32,937 nucleotides of DNA from Methanomassiliicoccales archaeon. GTDB taxonomy: Archaea > Thermoplasmatota > Thermoplasmata > SG8-5. Position 1 is the stretch's first letter, and each line of letters starts with the position of its first letter. Of the stretch, positions 1-9,290 are shown one piece after another. The notes below the pieces were generated by a model, which saw nothing but the letters and a program-made list of their open reading frames with translations, had not been told where the DNA came from and searched no databases. The stretch spans positions 1 to 32,937 of the forward strand of contig DAOVXH010000002.1 in the NCBI GenBank assembly GCA_030636255.1, in the 5' to 3' direction. The position numbers and the translations under genes were made by a program.

Positions 1-905
1 TAGGTCAAGCACATAATTATCTTCTGTTCAATCAGATTTCTGGCAAGAAAAGGCAGTGCCAGTATGGTGGACTCATCTGCCCAGTGAATATCTTCAAGTA
101 TGAGCAGCAGCCCCTTTTCTGATGCATTGGACTCGAGTATCTCATGTATCCGATTCTGAACCTTCAATCTCTCCACTTCAAGATTTATGTTCTCAAGGGA
201 ACGTTTGACTCGATATTTTTTTTCCACCAGGCCCTCAATAATACCAATTGAGCCGGATAATGAGTCTAAATCTCCATCCCAGTCCATTAGAAGGTCAAAA
301 TAGGTTTCCTCAATATTGTTGAGGCATTTCTTTATATCCTTTTTCATATCTGGATGTTCATCCCCGGAGGTTACAACTGCCAGGTATACAAGGTCGCCGT
401 GCTCAATTGTAATCTTTGTGTTCAGGTATTCAAGCTTTCCCAGACCGCCTTTCTGTTCTTCGGCCTCTCCATCTCCAAATGAATCCTTTACAAAGTCCTG
501 AACTGCAGTTAGCATTGAACCAAGTATATCCTCGTCAATTCCCTCATCTTTTGACCTTGAAATGTGAGAAATCAAGAGACCTATCTTGCTTATCAGAAAC
601 ACTTCATCAAAATAGGCAAAATCTTCCAGGCTGAAAAGAGCATCTTCGGCAATATCGCAAAGTGCCCTTTGAAATCCCTGGTAAGGGATGCCAGCATCCT
701 GAATTGTGCACTCGCCTTTACATATGGGAATTCCTGATTCTGTAGCAATATTATCAAGATAATCCGTCAGCGTGGATTTTCCAATACCTGCCTCTCCATT
801 AATCAGAAGAATCTGGCCCTGGCTCTCAAGAGTTCTTTTGAATGCTTTATCTATTATTTCTCTTTCTGGCTTACGGCCAATCATGTCAATTTGAGGGACT
901 CTCAT
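1..905 (-). CDS. AAA/STAND-type ATPase with an inserted domain, 5' part only
   Basis: The frame is open without a stop from an ATG at 903-905 to the left edge, so about 301 N-terminal residues are visible and the C-terminus is missing. It begins with a GRKPE motif (residues 10-14), typical of AAA_16/MalT-like ATPases, followed by Walker A GEAGIGKST (37-45). Walker B LLLILEDIH with WADES comes only at about 266-279. The roughly 220 residues between are longer than usual and include an acidic link followed by a segment (about 155-225) with IEHGDLVYLAVV and WDGDLD, which looks like a separate small domain. Such ATPases usually act as signalling or regulatory switches with C-terminal helical repeats; that is family knowledge, not seen here. 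A weak purine-rich stretch precedes the ATG and an A/T-rich box lies near 934-943. The fold of the insert is a guess. Confidence 0.85.
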   Translation of the reverse strand, partial: MRVPQIDMIGRKPEREIIDKAFKRTLESQGQILLINGEAGIGKSTLTDYLDNIATESGIPICKGECTIQDAGIPYQGFQRALCDIAEDALFSLEDFAYFDEVFLISKIGLLISHISRSKDEGIDEDILGSMLTAVQDFVKDSFGDGEAEEQKGGLGKLEYLNTKITIEHGDLVYLAVVTSGDEHPDMKKDIKKCLNNIEETYFDLLMDWDGDLDSLSGSIGIIEGLVEKKYRVKRSLENINLEVERLKVQNRIHEILESNASEKGLLLILEDIHWADESTILALPFLARNLIEQKIIMCLT

Positions 906-955
906 CTAACCTAATCAACATGAGCGTGATAGGAATTAATATTTTGGGTATTATC

Positions 956-1726
956 CTACCGAATCTTCCTTCTGGTGATAAGACCAAAACCTACTATCAG
1001 GATAGTTAATCCAACAAGAACAGTCAAAGCAAATATCCAGTCACTTCCGCCTTCTATGTAGAAACGGTCCTCGACAATCATGTCTCCTGCCTCAAGGTCA
1101 ATTACCCCATCGCCATTGAGATCAACTAATATTTTAGAATCATGCCATCCTGGTTCCTTGTCTGTTGCAATCCATTCAGAGGATGTTGTTGTTGTCTGCA
1201 TGGCAGGAATAGAATTGATTAACTGATGGTCTATCTCAACCTCATCTACCAGGAATCGAACCGTAACATTATTCACCATTACATTGGAGGGATTCTTAAT
1301 CTCCGCGCTTATATGGATAGGTGCCACGACAATAATTGGCTGAACCTTTTCATAGTAAAGGGTTCCAGATGTGCAATTTACATGAATGTCAAGTTCTCCT
1401 GCTTTTGACATGCCAGTTATATTGAATGAGAAGGTATAGTTTCCTGGGCTTATTGTTCCATTAACTGCCTCTGGCTCCAGTGGGGATGCGCCGGAAATAT
1501 TGGCTCCATCAACATACACCATGTAGCTCCATTCCCTGTTATCTGGGTCAATAATGGTTCCTGTATAATCTCCGCCACGGAGAGTTCCAATGACGGAAGG
1601 TCCGTTCAACTCAACACGAATACCTGTTGTATTGGTTTGTGCCAGGGCAGGAGGTATAATCTGCATTAACAGCACTGACATCAGTAGAATCGCGACAAAT
1701 GATTTTATAATATTTCTTGAACTCAT
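956..1726 (-). CDS. Membrane-anchored surface protein with CARDB-like domain
   Basis: A 256-residue protein with an N-terminal signal peptide (basic start, hydrophobic stretch, ALAQ cleavage-like site near residue 30), an extracytoplasmic beta-rich region with several N-x-S/T sequons, and a C-terminal membrane segment ending in TRRKIR. The middle to C-terminal part (about 145-225) resembles a CARDB-type adhesion module with a DLNGDGVIDL calcium-loop-like motif. The frame could begin upstream at a GTG (1742-1744), but the ATG at 1724-1726 has AAGGTGA about six bases before it, overlapping the stop of the giant AglB gene, so I start it there. That arrangement implies translational coupling to the upstream gene. 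Function is not recognised; a surface partner of AglB or an adhesin-like protein is inference. Confidence 0.8.
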   Translation of the reverse strand: MSSRNIIKSFVAILLMSVLLMQIIPPALAQTNTTGIRVELNGPSVIGTLRGGDYTGTIIDPDNREWSYMVYVDGANISGASPLEPEAVNGTISPGNYTFSFNITGMSKAGELDIHVNCTSGTLYYEKVQPIIVVAPIHISAEIKNPSNVMVNNVTVRFLVDEVEIDHQLINSIPAMQTTTTSSEWIATDKEPGWHDSKILVDLNGDGVIDLEAGDMIVEDRFYIEGGSDWIFALTVLVGLTILIVGFGLITRRKIR

Positions 1727-1731
1727 TGCAA

Positions 1732-4700
1732 TCACCTTATCCACCTCTTCTTTCTGGCATAGTAGAATAGTCCAAGTGCAACGCTAACTGACATCACCAT
1801 GACTCCAGCATTTGTCATTTCATCACCAGCTGCAATTGTTGAAACTTCTTCACCAATAATGGTCACATTGTCTGTGTATATCTGAAGTTCTGGATATCTC
1901 AGTATTATGTATTGGGATGTTGGTGCTGAGCTGCCACTTTCAGAGTAACCTGTTATAAGCACACTTGCCTGCCTAGATGGGTTTTCTGCAATAGGCGTTA
2001 TGGTGATTGGGATATCTGAAACACCGCCAGAAGCTATGCTGAAGTTGAATAATCTTGTATTGTCGTTGAGAAGTTCTGCTCCATCAACAGCACCAAGTTC
2101 AGCCTTCCATCCATTTGCTGCTAAATCATCTAGATTTCCAATATACAGTGTGACTTTGTCATCACCATTGCCATTATTTTTGGCTGCAAATACAGAGGAT
2201 ATTACATCGTTCATGAATATAGGGGAACTTGCAAGTGGCTCTATTGCCAGGACATATGTTTGCTTGATATCCACATTGATAATCTCACTTGATGAAACGG
2301 TTGGGTCATTCTTTGACACTACCGCCAGATTAATTGCGTTTTGGGAAATCTTAGCGCCTTCTGGAATTGTCGCAGTAATGGAGGCAGTGCTATCCTGGCC
2401 TGCATCAATAGTTACTTCATACTTGTTAAGTTCAAATATCCAATCAGGATTTCCTCCTGTAGCACTGATTGTGTAGGTATCTTGTATATTTCCAAGATTA
2501 CTTATATCAAATTTGTAGGTCACAGTAGAATTGTCTGGCGTCTCCTTCAATTGGCCTATGTCATAGGTTAAATCAACGTTTCGGTCCTCAACCATTGACA
2601 TTGCCAGATTCATTTGATTGCCACTATCGACTATTTCAAAGGTCTTGCTGACATTATAACGAATTGAGACACCATCAACCTTGGCATTTACTGAACTGGA
2701 CACTGCGTAATTTCCTGCAGGCAACCATATTTCATAGAAACCATTCTCATCGGTAGATGTTGGGATTAGGCTTATGTTTGACTGGAATAGGAGTTCAGTA
2801 ATTCCATACTGGTTAAGGCCATAGTAGGCAGTTCCGAATATTCTATATCCCTTTTCCATATCAAAATCTACATTTATTGAATCCAAATCAACTATTAGTA
2901 AATCCAGATAGGTGTTGTGAGAGAACTGGTCATGGATATGTACTGTGTAAACATTTGGTTTCAAGGCAATTTCATAATGGCCAAGTGAATCAGTAATTGT
3001 TGTGAATTCCTCCTCAAGTGAATAGAACACTATTTCAACGCCTGCTGCACCGTTTGATAGGTTACCAGAAATAACCGTGTAATGGTCTTCTCGCTCCAGA
3101 AAAATTGATAGAGAAGAACTGGTATTAGCATTCATGGATTCGTTTGCATAGTAATGGTATGCCTTCATATCATCGCCATCATATGCCACGAAGTCAACTG
3201 CAAGGTCATATAATCCATCTAATTCCAGTACTGCCTCGAATGTTCCAACCTCATCAGTTTTCACGATTATTGAGCCATTACTGTTCTGATCATTAAAGAT
3301 TATAACTTGTGAAGGCATTGCTTCTGTGCCATACACAATATCTCCTCTAAGCACTCTTGCATCTCTGATTTCTACAGAAATGCTGCTTGAGTTTTCAGAC
3401 ACAATAACATCGTTCATACCAACAAAGATTGTACTATTATCTGCATATGATGCTTTTACCACATAGCTGCCTGGCATGATATAGAAATTTCCTGAACCAT
3501 TGTTCACATAATATCTTCTATATTCTGGACCATTCTCAAAAGTTATATTTGAATTCAGAGGGTAATCGCTAATAACAGAGATATCAAAGTTCTGTCTAAT
3601 CTTTGCGTTTAGATCAAGTTCTATTGACCTTCCATCATAAACACCAGTAGAAAATTCATAATTATCGTCTATCTGGTAAACTAGCGAATCATTATTCTGA
3701 GATATATTCTGTATGAAATAAACTGAATACTGGCCAGGACCAAGTTCTCCACTATAGTTTCCATCCCTTCCTACCTGAATCTCTTTGTAATTTGATTCAT
3801 TGGTTGTTGATTGGAATTTGAGAATTATATTCTGATTCTCGAGTGGTGTGTCATCAAGAGATAGAGTTCCAACGATTGGCAATTTTACTGGAACCATACT
3901 CTTGAATATGCCATCTGACAGTTCGTCAGCCATGAATGTACCCAGTTCAATCAGTTCAAATCCTAACTTGCTTATCATTACTTGATACTGAACATCTGGC
4001 TTTAGATTTATGGAAAAGGTTCCATTAGTATCTGTGATTGCCCCTTCAAATTCACCTGATGGTTCTTTGAAAATAACACTTGCATACTCAAGTCCAATGC
4101 CATCCCAAGAGATAGCACCCGAGACTGGTGTGCCTGCCAGAACTGTAATGTCCATATTATATGAGGCAGTAGTGAAATCCTGAGTCTTGTAGAACACATA
4201 GTTGTTAGAAGATATCTGGATGACATACTCTCCCTTTGGAATATTCACTGTATAATCACCCTGTGCATTAGAGTATACCATCATTGAATATCCATTGGCA
4301 ACTTCCTCTATGTAAATTGGCAAGCTGCCTGCAGAAGCACCATATTGATTTGATATGTGTCCATTAAGCATTGTTCCATGCTGGAGATAGATCTCAGCCC
4401 GGGCATCCCCATCAACTATCAATTTTGTGTTTACTGCATATGTTGAAGAACTAATAGTGCATTCAGAATATAGATTGTATATATCATTTTCAATCCAGGC
4501 AGAGTAATTACCAAATTCATCTGTTGTCAATATAAAGTCAGTATATCCAGTTAACCTCATTTTTCCATTTGGAACTGGTGTGTCATCAGGGAGCCTTAAT
4601 GTTCCAGATAGGTATGATGATTCGAACAATATGTAATCATTTGTATTGTTCTCTCCCGGGACAACCTCTACGCTCTGCAAATTACTGGCATATCCCTCAA

Positions 4701-7700
4701 CATAGGCCTGTGTTGTGAAGAGGCCTTGAATTATATTTTCAAATGTATAGTTGCCAAATTCATCAGTCTGGACTGAGAAATATATCTCCTCACTTGGTGA
4801 AAATAGGTTCACATTCGCGAAATCAACCGGGGTGCCATCAATAAATGTTACTGTCCCGCTCATGGAAACTGAGGGGACAATAAACTGATCTGTGTTAACT
4901 TGACCACTTGTGATTATTATACTTACGGTTGTCAAGCTGGTTCCAGCCACAGATAATGTTGCAGAATATCCGCCAGGTGGAAGTGAGCTGATATTGAAAA
5001 TCCCTCTATCATCTGATGTAGATATTATATCAAAATCAATGCTGTTATGATTCATGTGTATTTCCACATCAGGTAGTAACTGATCTGTTTCATCAGTAAA
5101 GGCTTCATCACCATCTATGTCCCAATAAGATATACCAGCAAAGTCTCCACTATTGATTATTATGTCCTGGTCAATGAGATAATCTGGCTTTCCATTATTG
5201 TCCCTATCTTCATCTTCTCTCATTGCCTGGTAGTCTTCGATATGCATTGAAGTTAAGTTCAACTCAGAACCTATAAGGCTCATTGGATCCATTGGGCCAA
5301 TGGAAGTTGTAAGAGTTATGTCACCATATGGTACAATAATAGAATAACTTCCATTCTCATCGGTAACAACTCTCTGATGAGGTATGCTGAAATCATCTGT
5401 TACTGTAATTGCGATGCCACCAAGGGGTGTACCGTCTTCCATGGTTACCTTGCCGCTTATTATGGCACCATCATAGTATTTCAACATCATTACGCCCTGA
5501 TAAAGGCTGGAACGGTCGCTAAGGTCAGAAATACCATCACCGGTCATTTGCCTTTCATATGCATCCCAGAAGTTCATTGCCTGCCATGCATCCGTGTGAT
5601 TTTGAATTTCTTCTGCTCCATATGGATTCCAGTAGGCTGTTCTGTGTTCAAGTTTGAAATGGGTCATATTCCAACCAGGCATTATTGCTTCAGTGGCCAT
5701 TGATTCAGTCAGACCTGGAATTCCTGCGTCCTCACCCCGGCCAACATCTTCTCCACTGTAGCCAATGAAACATTTGTATAGCATTGAATTGTAGAACATA
5801 TCATTATAGATAATCTTGTAGGGATTTTCTTGATCAAGTTGGACATCCATTGGTATATCATCCAAATCATATTCACCACCAAATTCTCCAATTGCCTTGA
5901 TTTCCCAGAAATCATATGGCTGATTGCCAATATCATCTATCCTGTGGTCAGAAAGTTTTGCTGGAGCATAGAAGATTCCAGTATTGTCTGCGGAGAATGG
6001 GAAAAGACGACTGTCAATTCCAAAGTATCTAATCGAGTTACCAGTAAATTCACAAAGATCATTGTAAAGGTTTACAACACCCTCTTCGTCAAGTTCATTG
6101 GTTATCAATACCCTTAGCAAGATATAACGGGCATTCTTCTCCTGAATTATATCATCTCTTGGGCCGTATATCTCAGGATGTGCTAATATGTCATCAACAT
6201 AATCTCCAGGGTTCTCAAGATAATCATTCAGAACATTAACATCAATACCATATGATTGCATCATGCTCTCAATTTCTATGTCTAAATGATTCTCTACACC
6301 CTCGTAATTTCTTCTCCAGTTTCCTTCAAGGATTCTGGCACAGAGCAATGATATGGCATCTGCCTCACTCTGGCTCATTATGAAATTACCAGCTAGTTGG
6401 TGACCTCCAAGGAAATTATCTGCAACTGTAGGGTGGTCCCCCTCATTGACTACCTCAAACCCGTAATCCCACCAGCTCAGGAACGCAGGACGTTCGGAGG
6501 CAGGGTAAATTTCAGTGTCTTGAGTGGCAAGCCAATCATAAGCAGCAGGCCAATATCTACTGTTCAGTGGCAGTGAATAACCAAATCCACCAAGGAACCA
6601 GTTTGTACCGTTTATTGGGTCATAATTGGATGGCTGCATGAATATAGGAGCAGACTCATAGATCTCAAGGTCATAATCATTCTTCACTTCGTAAGGAATA
6701 CCTGCATCAAGGCCGCCCCAGACATTTGGCATTATAACGAAGAATGCCAGGAATACAATTCCTGCTGTAAAAGTGAATCTGGTTTTCCGGATGTTCATAT
6801 AAAGAACGAAGTATCCGAATAGTAGAACAAACAGTAAGAATCCGTGGGTGGCACTTGTGAACTCCCAATCAGTATAGAATTCTGAAAGGATGTAGAACAA
6901 TGCGCCTGAGATGGGTATCAATGCGGTTAATAGATTATATGTCCTGTTTGGATTTGTCTCAGCTATAAGGTTCAGCATGTATATTCCAATAATTGCAGCA
7001 AAACCGATTACAAAGACAGGATATGCAGCATTGGATATTAGGAACAATACTAGAGACAATACAACAAGAAGTGCAGTGGAAACCAACATACCCATTTTGA
7101 ACTGTGTGGACATGTGAGCTTGTGCAGATCTTTTCATGTTGTCTGTGAACTTCTTGATATCCATTTTTGTTATGAGCAATGCAATAATCCATCCAGCAGT
7201 TATGGCAAAGGCCGGCCCTGCATTGAACATAAATCTTGCTGCTGTGACTGCCATGTAAATAGATATAGCTGTCCACAAAGTGATAAAGGTGAAATCCGAC
7301 TTCCATGATTTTGGTAGCTGGATGGCAGCCCATGCAATTCCTATGAACGACAACCAGAACGTGAACATTCCGAATGACATTGCCAGATTACTGAATGGAG
7401 GTGCCTGCGCCTCTGCAATTGTCTGATACTGTTTGTTCTGAATGAAATAACCTGCACCACTAGCCACAGTACTAACAAGTGTGTCCAGAAGTGAAGGGGT
7501 AATTACTGCAAGCAGAAGTACCGATATTAGTCCAATACCTATCATACCGGAGAAAACCAGTATCCAAGGGAGCTTTCTTGTTACTATGAGTGCAAGAGCA
7601 AAGGCAGTTGCACCCAGGAACATGTAAAATGGCGTATCGAACCAGCTTGGTACCTGAAGGGACTGGAAGTAATATGGGAACGCAATAAGCAGACCAACTC

Positions 7701-8871
7701 CAACAGCCACAAAATAGATTGCCAGAACTCCGAATGAATCAATATTACGGAATTTATTTATCAATAACTGGATGAGGAAGTAGGCAGTCATAAGAACTAT
7801 GACATATGCATAACCTTTCCATATCAGGGCAACGCCGGCAAGAGATAGGCCAGCCATAACTGCATAGAGAATTGGAACCCTATTAGTCTGAACCAAATCT
7901 TTCACGCCACTAAATATGGCATCTGGTTTGCGCCAGGTGCTAATCCATTCCTTTTGTTCCATTAATTTCAATGCCTTCAAGAAGAAGAAAAAGGTTGTAA
8001 CAATAAAGAACAGAGCCATTGCGTCGTGGTCAGCGTTTGTGAGAACACTTCTTTGAATGTGACCAGGCATAACTGCAAGCAAGAATGCTGCAATCATTCC
8101 GGTTCTCTTACCAAATGCCTCTCTGGCAAGGAAGTATGTTGGGAAGATTGTCAATGCACCCCAGAATGCTGTTGAGAATATGAACACATAGAATGTAGCC
8201 TCATACTGGCCATCTTCGAAGAATGGTGAAAGAGCCAGGCCACCAAGTGTGACTGACCAGTCATAGAGTGGGGGACGTGGGTTCCTTGTACCCAGTGGAT
8301 AATTTAGCATGTCATCCCAGAAATGATGATCCCCAGTATCGGATGCATAATCTATCACAAAGTTGTGATAATACGAGTCAGAACCACCAGATAGTATAAA
8401 CCCATCTTCAGTTGCAGGCACAACACCATAATAAGACCTGACAAATAATGCAAGACAGAATATGAAAACAAGGATTGCCATTACCTTCCAGTTCTTTCCA
8501 ATCCATGTTCTTGCGAAGGTTGTAAGTGGATTGAAGCCTGGCTTCTTTGTTTCCTTTGGAACATCTTCTTCCTTTCTATCGCGTCTTCTGCTTTGTCTGC
8601 CTGTTTGTGTGGGTGTTGTATCAACTGTTTCGTCCTTGAACTCCAAAGAATCAGACTCATCAATGTTTTCATCTTCGGTCTCAAAGGTCTCTGGTACCTC
8701 TTCAGGAATTTCTTCCTCGGGAGATACTGGCATGGGTACTACTGGTTGCTCAAGAGCTTCCGGGTCAGAGTTTTCTACTTCAATCTGTTCAGTAGGCTGC
8801 TCCGGTTCCGGTTGCGACTCTGCAATCGTTTCCTGGACATCTTCAGAACTATCTTTCTTGAGCCACTTCAT
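1732..8871 (-). CDS. aglB: AglB/STT3-like oligosaccharyltransferase fused to a long surface extension
   Basis: Predicted to transfer lipid-linked glycan to Asn of N-x-S/T sequons on secreted proteins. Residues 1-125 form an acidic Glu/Pro-rich cytoplasmic tail. About 130-712 is multi-spanning membrane region with the first STT3 acidic motif GSDSYYH (D165) and the second, NADHDAMALF (D281, D283). The soluble catalytic part carries the sequon-binding WWDYG motif at 800-804. From about residue 1132 the protein leaves the family: roughly eleven carboxypeptidase-regulatory/Cna-B-like beta modules (recurring DGTPL and TDENGSY patterns) to about 2080, a NEW3-like domain to about 2300, then a single membrane helix and KKRWIR at the end. 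Archaeal AglB proteins are usually about 600-1,000 residues, so 2,379 is exceptional. A GTG at 8878-8880 is possible, but the ATG at 8869-8871 has GGTGA six bases upstream. Confidence 0.93.
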   Translation of the reverse strand: MKWLKKDSSEDVQETIAESQPEPEQPTEQIEVENSDPEALEQPVVPMPVSPEEEIPEEVPETFETEDENIDESDSLEFKDETVDTTPTQTGRQSRRRDRKEEDVPKETKKPGFNPLTTFARTWIGKNWKVMAILVFIFCLALFVRSYYGVVPATEDGFILSGGSDSYYHNFVIDYASDTGDHHFWDDMLNYPLGTRNPRPPLYDWSVTLGGLALSPFFEDGQYEATFYVFIFSTAFWGALTIFPTYFLAREAFGKRTGMIAAFLLAVMPGHIQRSVLTNADHDAMALFFIVTTFFFFLKALKLMEQKEWISTWRKPDAIFSGVKDLVQTNRVPILYAVMAGLSLAGVALIWKGYAYVIVLMTAYFLIQLLINKFRNIDSFGVLAIYFVAVGVGLLIAFPYYFQSLQVPSWFDTPFYMFLGATAFALALIVTRKLPWILVFSGMIGIGLISVLLLAVITPSLLDTLVSTVASGAGYFIQNKQYQTIAEAQAPPFSNLAMSFGMFTFWLSFIGIAWAAIQLPKSWKSDFTFITLWTAISIYMAVTAARFMFNAGPAFAITAGWIIALLITKMDIKKFTDNMKRSAQAHMSTQFKMGMLVSTALLVVLSLVLFLISNAAYPVFVIGFAAIIGIYMLNLIAETNPNRTYNLLTALIPISGALFYILSEFYTDWEFTSATHGFLLFVLLFGYFVLYMNIRKTRFTFTAGIVFLAFFVIMPNVWGGLDAGIPYEVKNDYDLEIYESAPIFMQPSNYDPINGTNWFLGGFGYSLPLNSRYWPAAYDWLATQDTEIYPASERPAFLSWWDYGFEVVNEGDHPTVADNFLGGHQLAGNFIMSQSEADAISLLCARILEGNWRRNYEGVENHLDIEIESMMQSYGIDVNVLNDYLENPGDYVDDILAHPEIYGPRDDIIQEKNARYILLRVLITNELDEEGVVNLYNDLCEFTGNSIRYFGIDSRLFPFSADNTGIFYAPAKLSDHRIDDIGNQPYDFWEIKAIGEFGGEYDLDDIPMDVQLDQENPYKIIYNDMFYNSMLYKCFIGYSGEDVGRGEDAGIPGLTESMATEAIMPGWNMTHFKLEHRTAYWNPYGAEEIQNHTDAWQAMNFWDAYERQMTGDGISDLSDRSSLYQGVMMLKYYDGAIISGKVTMEDGTPLGGIAITVTDDFSIPHQRVVTDENGSYSIIVPYGDITLTTSIGPMDPMSLIGSELNLTSMHIEDYQAMREDEDRDNNGKPDYLIDQDIIINSGDFAGISYWDIDGDEAFTDETDQLLPDVEIHMNHNSIDFDIISTSDDRGIFNISSLPPGGYSATLSVAGTSLTTVSIIITSGQVNTDQFIVPSVSMSGTVTFIDGTPVDFANVNLFSPSEEIYFSVQTDEFGNYTFENIIQGLFTTQAYVEGYASNLQSVEVVPGENNTNDYILFESSYLSGTLRLPDDTPVPNGKMRLTGYTDFILTTDEFGNYSAWIENDIYNLYSECTISSSTYAVNTKLIVDGDARAEIYLQHGTMLNGHISNQYGASAGSLPIYIEEVANGYSMMVYSNAQGDYTVNIPKGEYVIQISSNNYVFYKTQDFTTASYNMDITVLAGTPVSGAISWDGIGLEYASVIFKEPSGEFEGAITDTNGTFSINLKPDVQYQVMISKLGFELIELGTFMADELSDGIFKSMVPVKLPIVGTLSLDDTPLENQNIILKFQSTTNESNYKEIQVGRDGNYSGELGPGQYSVYFIQNISQNNDSLVYQIDDNYEFSTGVYDGRSIELDLNAKIRQNFDISVISDYPLNSNITFENGPEYRRYYVNNGSGNFYIMPGSYVVKASYADNSTIFVGMNDVIVSENSSSISVEIRDARVLRGDIVYGTEAMPSQVIIFNDQNSNGSIIVKTDEVGTFEAVLELDGLYDLAVDFVAYDGDDMKAYHYYANESMNANTSSSLSIFLEREDHYTVISGNLSNGAAGVEIVFYSLEEEFTTITDSLGHYEIALKPNVYTVHIHDQFSHNTYLDLLIVDLDSINVDFDMEKGYRIFGTAYYGLNQYGITELLFQSNISLIPTSTDENGFYEIWLPAGNYAVSSSVNAKVDGVSIRYNVSKTFEIVDSGNQMNLAMSMVEDRNVDLTYDIGQLKETPDNSTVTYKFDISNLGNIQDTYTISATGGNPDWIFELNKYEVTIDAGQDSTASITATIPEGAKISQNAINLAVVSKNDPTVSSSEIINVDIKQTYVLAIEPLASSPIFMNDVISSVFAAKNNGNGDDKVTLYIGNLDDLAANGWKAELGAVDGAELLNDNTRLFNFSIASGGVSDIPITITPIAENPSRQASVLITGYSESGSSAPTSQYIILRYPELQIYTDNVTIIGEEVSTIAAGDEMTNAGVMVMSVSVALGLFYYARKKRWIR

Positions 8872-8916
8872 TCTATTCACCAGTTGTATGATTTGAGTAA
8901 CCTCCCGATAATCTGG

Positions 8917-8935
8917 TCTTATATATTACTTTGCA
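8917..8935 (-). promoter_or_regulatory. TATA/BRE-like promoter of the aglB unit
   Basis: On the minus strand the sequence reads GCAAAG followed by TAATATATAAG, an archaeal BRE plus TATA arrangement. It lies about 50 bases before the AglB start codon, which would give a short leader holding the GGTGA ribosome site. No other box is as good between the tRNA gene and the coding region. Confidence 0.55.
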
Positions 8936-9007
8936 TATTGTATATAGTATATTATGGGGTATAGCCAGTTATTAAATTATATTCTCTTGAATTAAAATTA
9001 AAAGAAG

Positions 9008-9082
9008 CGGACGCGGAGGGATTCGAACCCTCGATATACAGCTTAGGAGGCTGTCGCCATATCCTAGCTAGGCCACGCGCCC
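9008..9082 (-). tRNA. tRNA-Arg, anticodon CCT
   Basis: Folds as a complete cloverleaf of 75 bases including the discriminator. The acceptor stem is GGGCGCG with CGCGTCC (one G-T pair), the D stem is GCC/GGC, the anticodon stem is ACAGC/GCTGT with loop CTCCTAA giving anticodon CCT (reads AGG), and the T arm is GAGGG TTCGAAT CCCTC. Discriminator base is G, and CCA is not encoded (CTT follows). A T-rich tract lies directly downstream on the minus strand (about 8990-9004) and probably ends transcription. No intron is seen. Confidence 0.96.
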
Positions 9083-9290
9083 GAGATGGAACAAGAGTGA
9101 CATCGAGGCGAGGAGGAGAACCATAGGTTTTCCTTCAGGCCACGAAACACATTTGTGTTTCGGTTTTGGTGCAGTACAACGAGGCCAGAGGAATACGTTA
9201 GCAATCCTCGCAGCCGCGAAATGTTCGCATTTCGATATGTTGGCGAATGCAAACTGGTGAATTGGCACAGGGTAATAATATTTTCCCAGC
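9083..9290 (-). ncRNA. Candidate structured RNA or regulatory spacer with several stem-loops
   Basis: The 208 bases between the tRNA-Arg gene and the stop of the secreted nuclease gene hold no convincing coding frame but are rich in inverted repeats. A 9-bp perfect arm pair with a 2-base loop lies at 9143-9162, a 7-bp pair around a TTCG loop (CGAA on the minus strand) at 9217-9234, and a GAGGA/TCCTC pair at 9188-9209. The first two share the outer CGAAA/TTTCG sequence. The composition is less A/T-rich than the other spacers. I see no recognised RNA family (not SRP, RNase P or a tRNA). Strand is uncertain because hairpins fold on both. It could be an independent RNA, a processed 3' end of the upstream gene, or protein-binding DNA. 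Confidence 0.3.

Noticed and set aside
8462-8964. Plus-strand frames opposite the AglB N-terminus
   Set aside because: Ser- and Cys-rich mirror images of the Glu/Pro-rich tail; no start signals.
9143-9162. Hairpin as an intrinsic terminator of the nuclease gene
   Set aside because: No T-run follows the hairpin on either strand in the right place, and archaeal terminators mainly use U-tracts.
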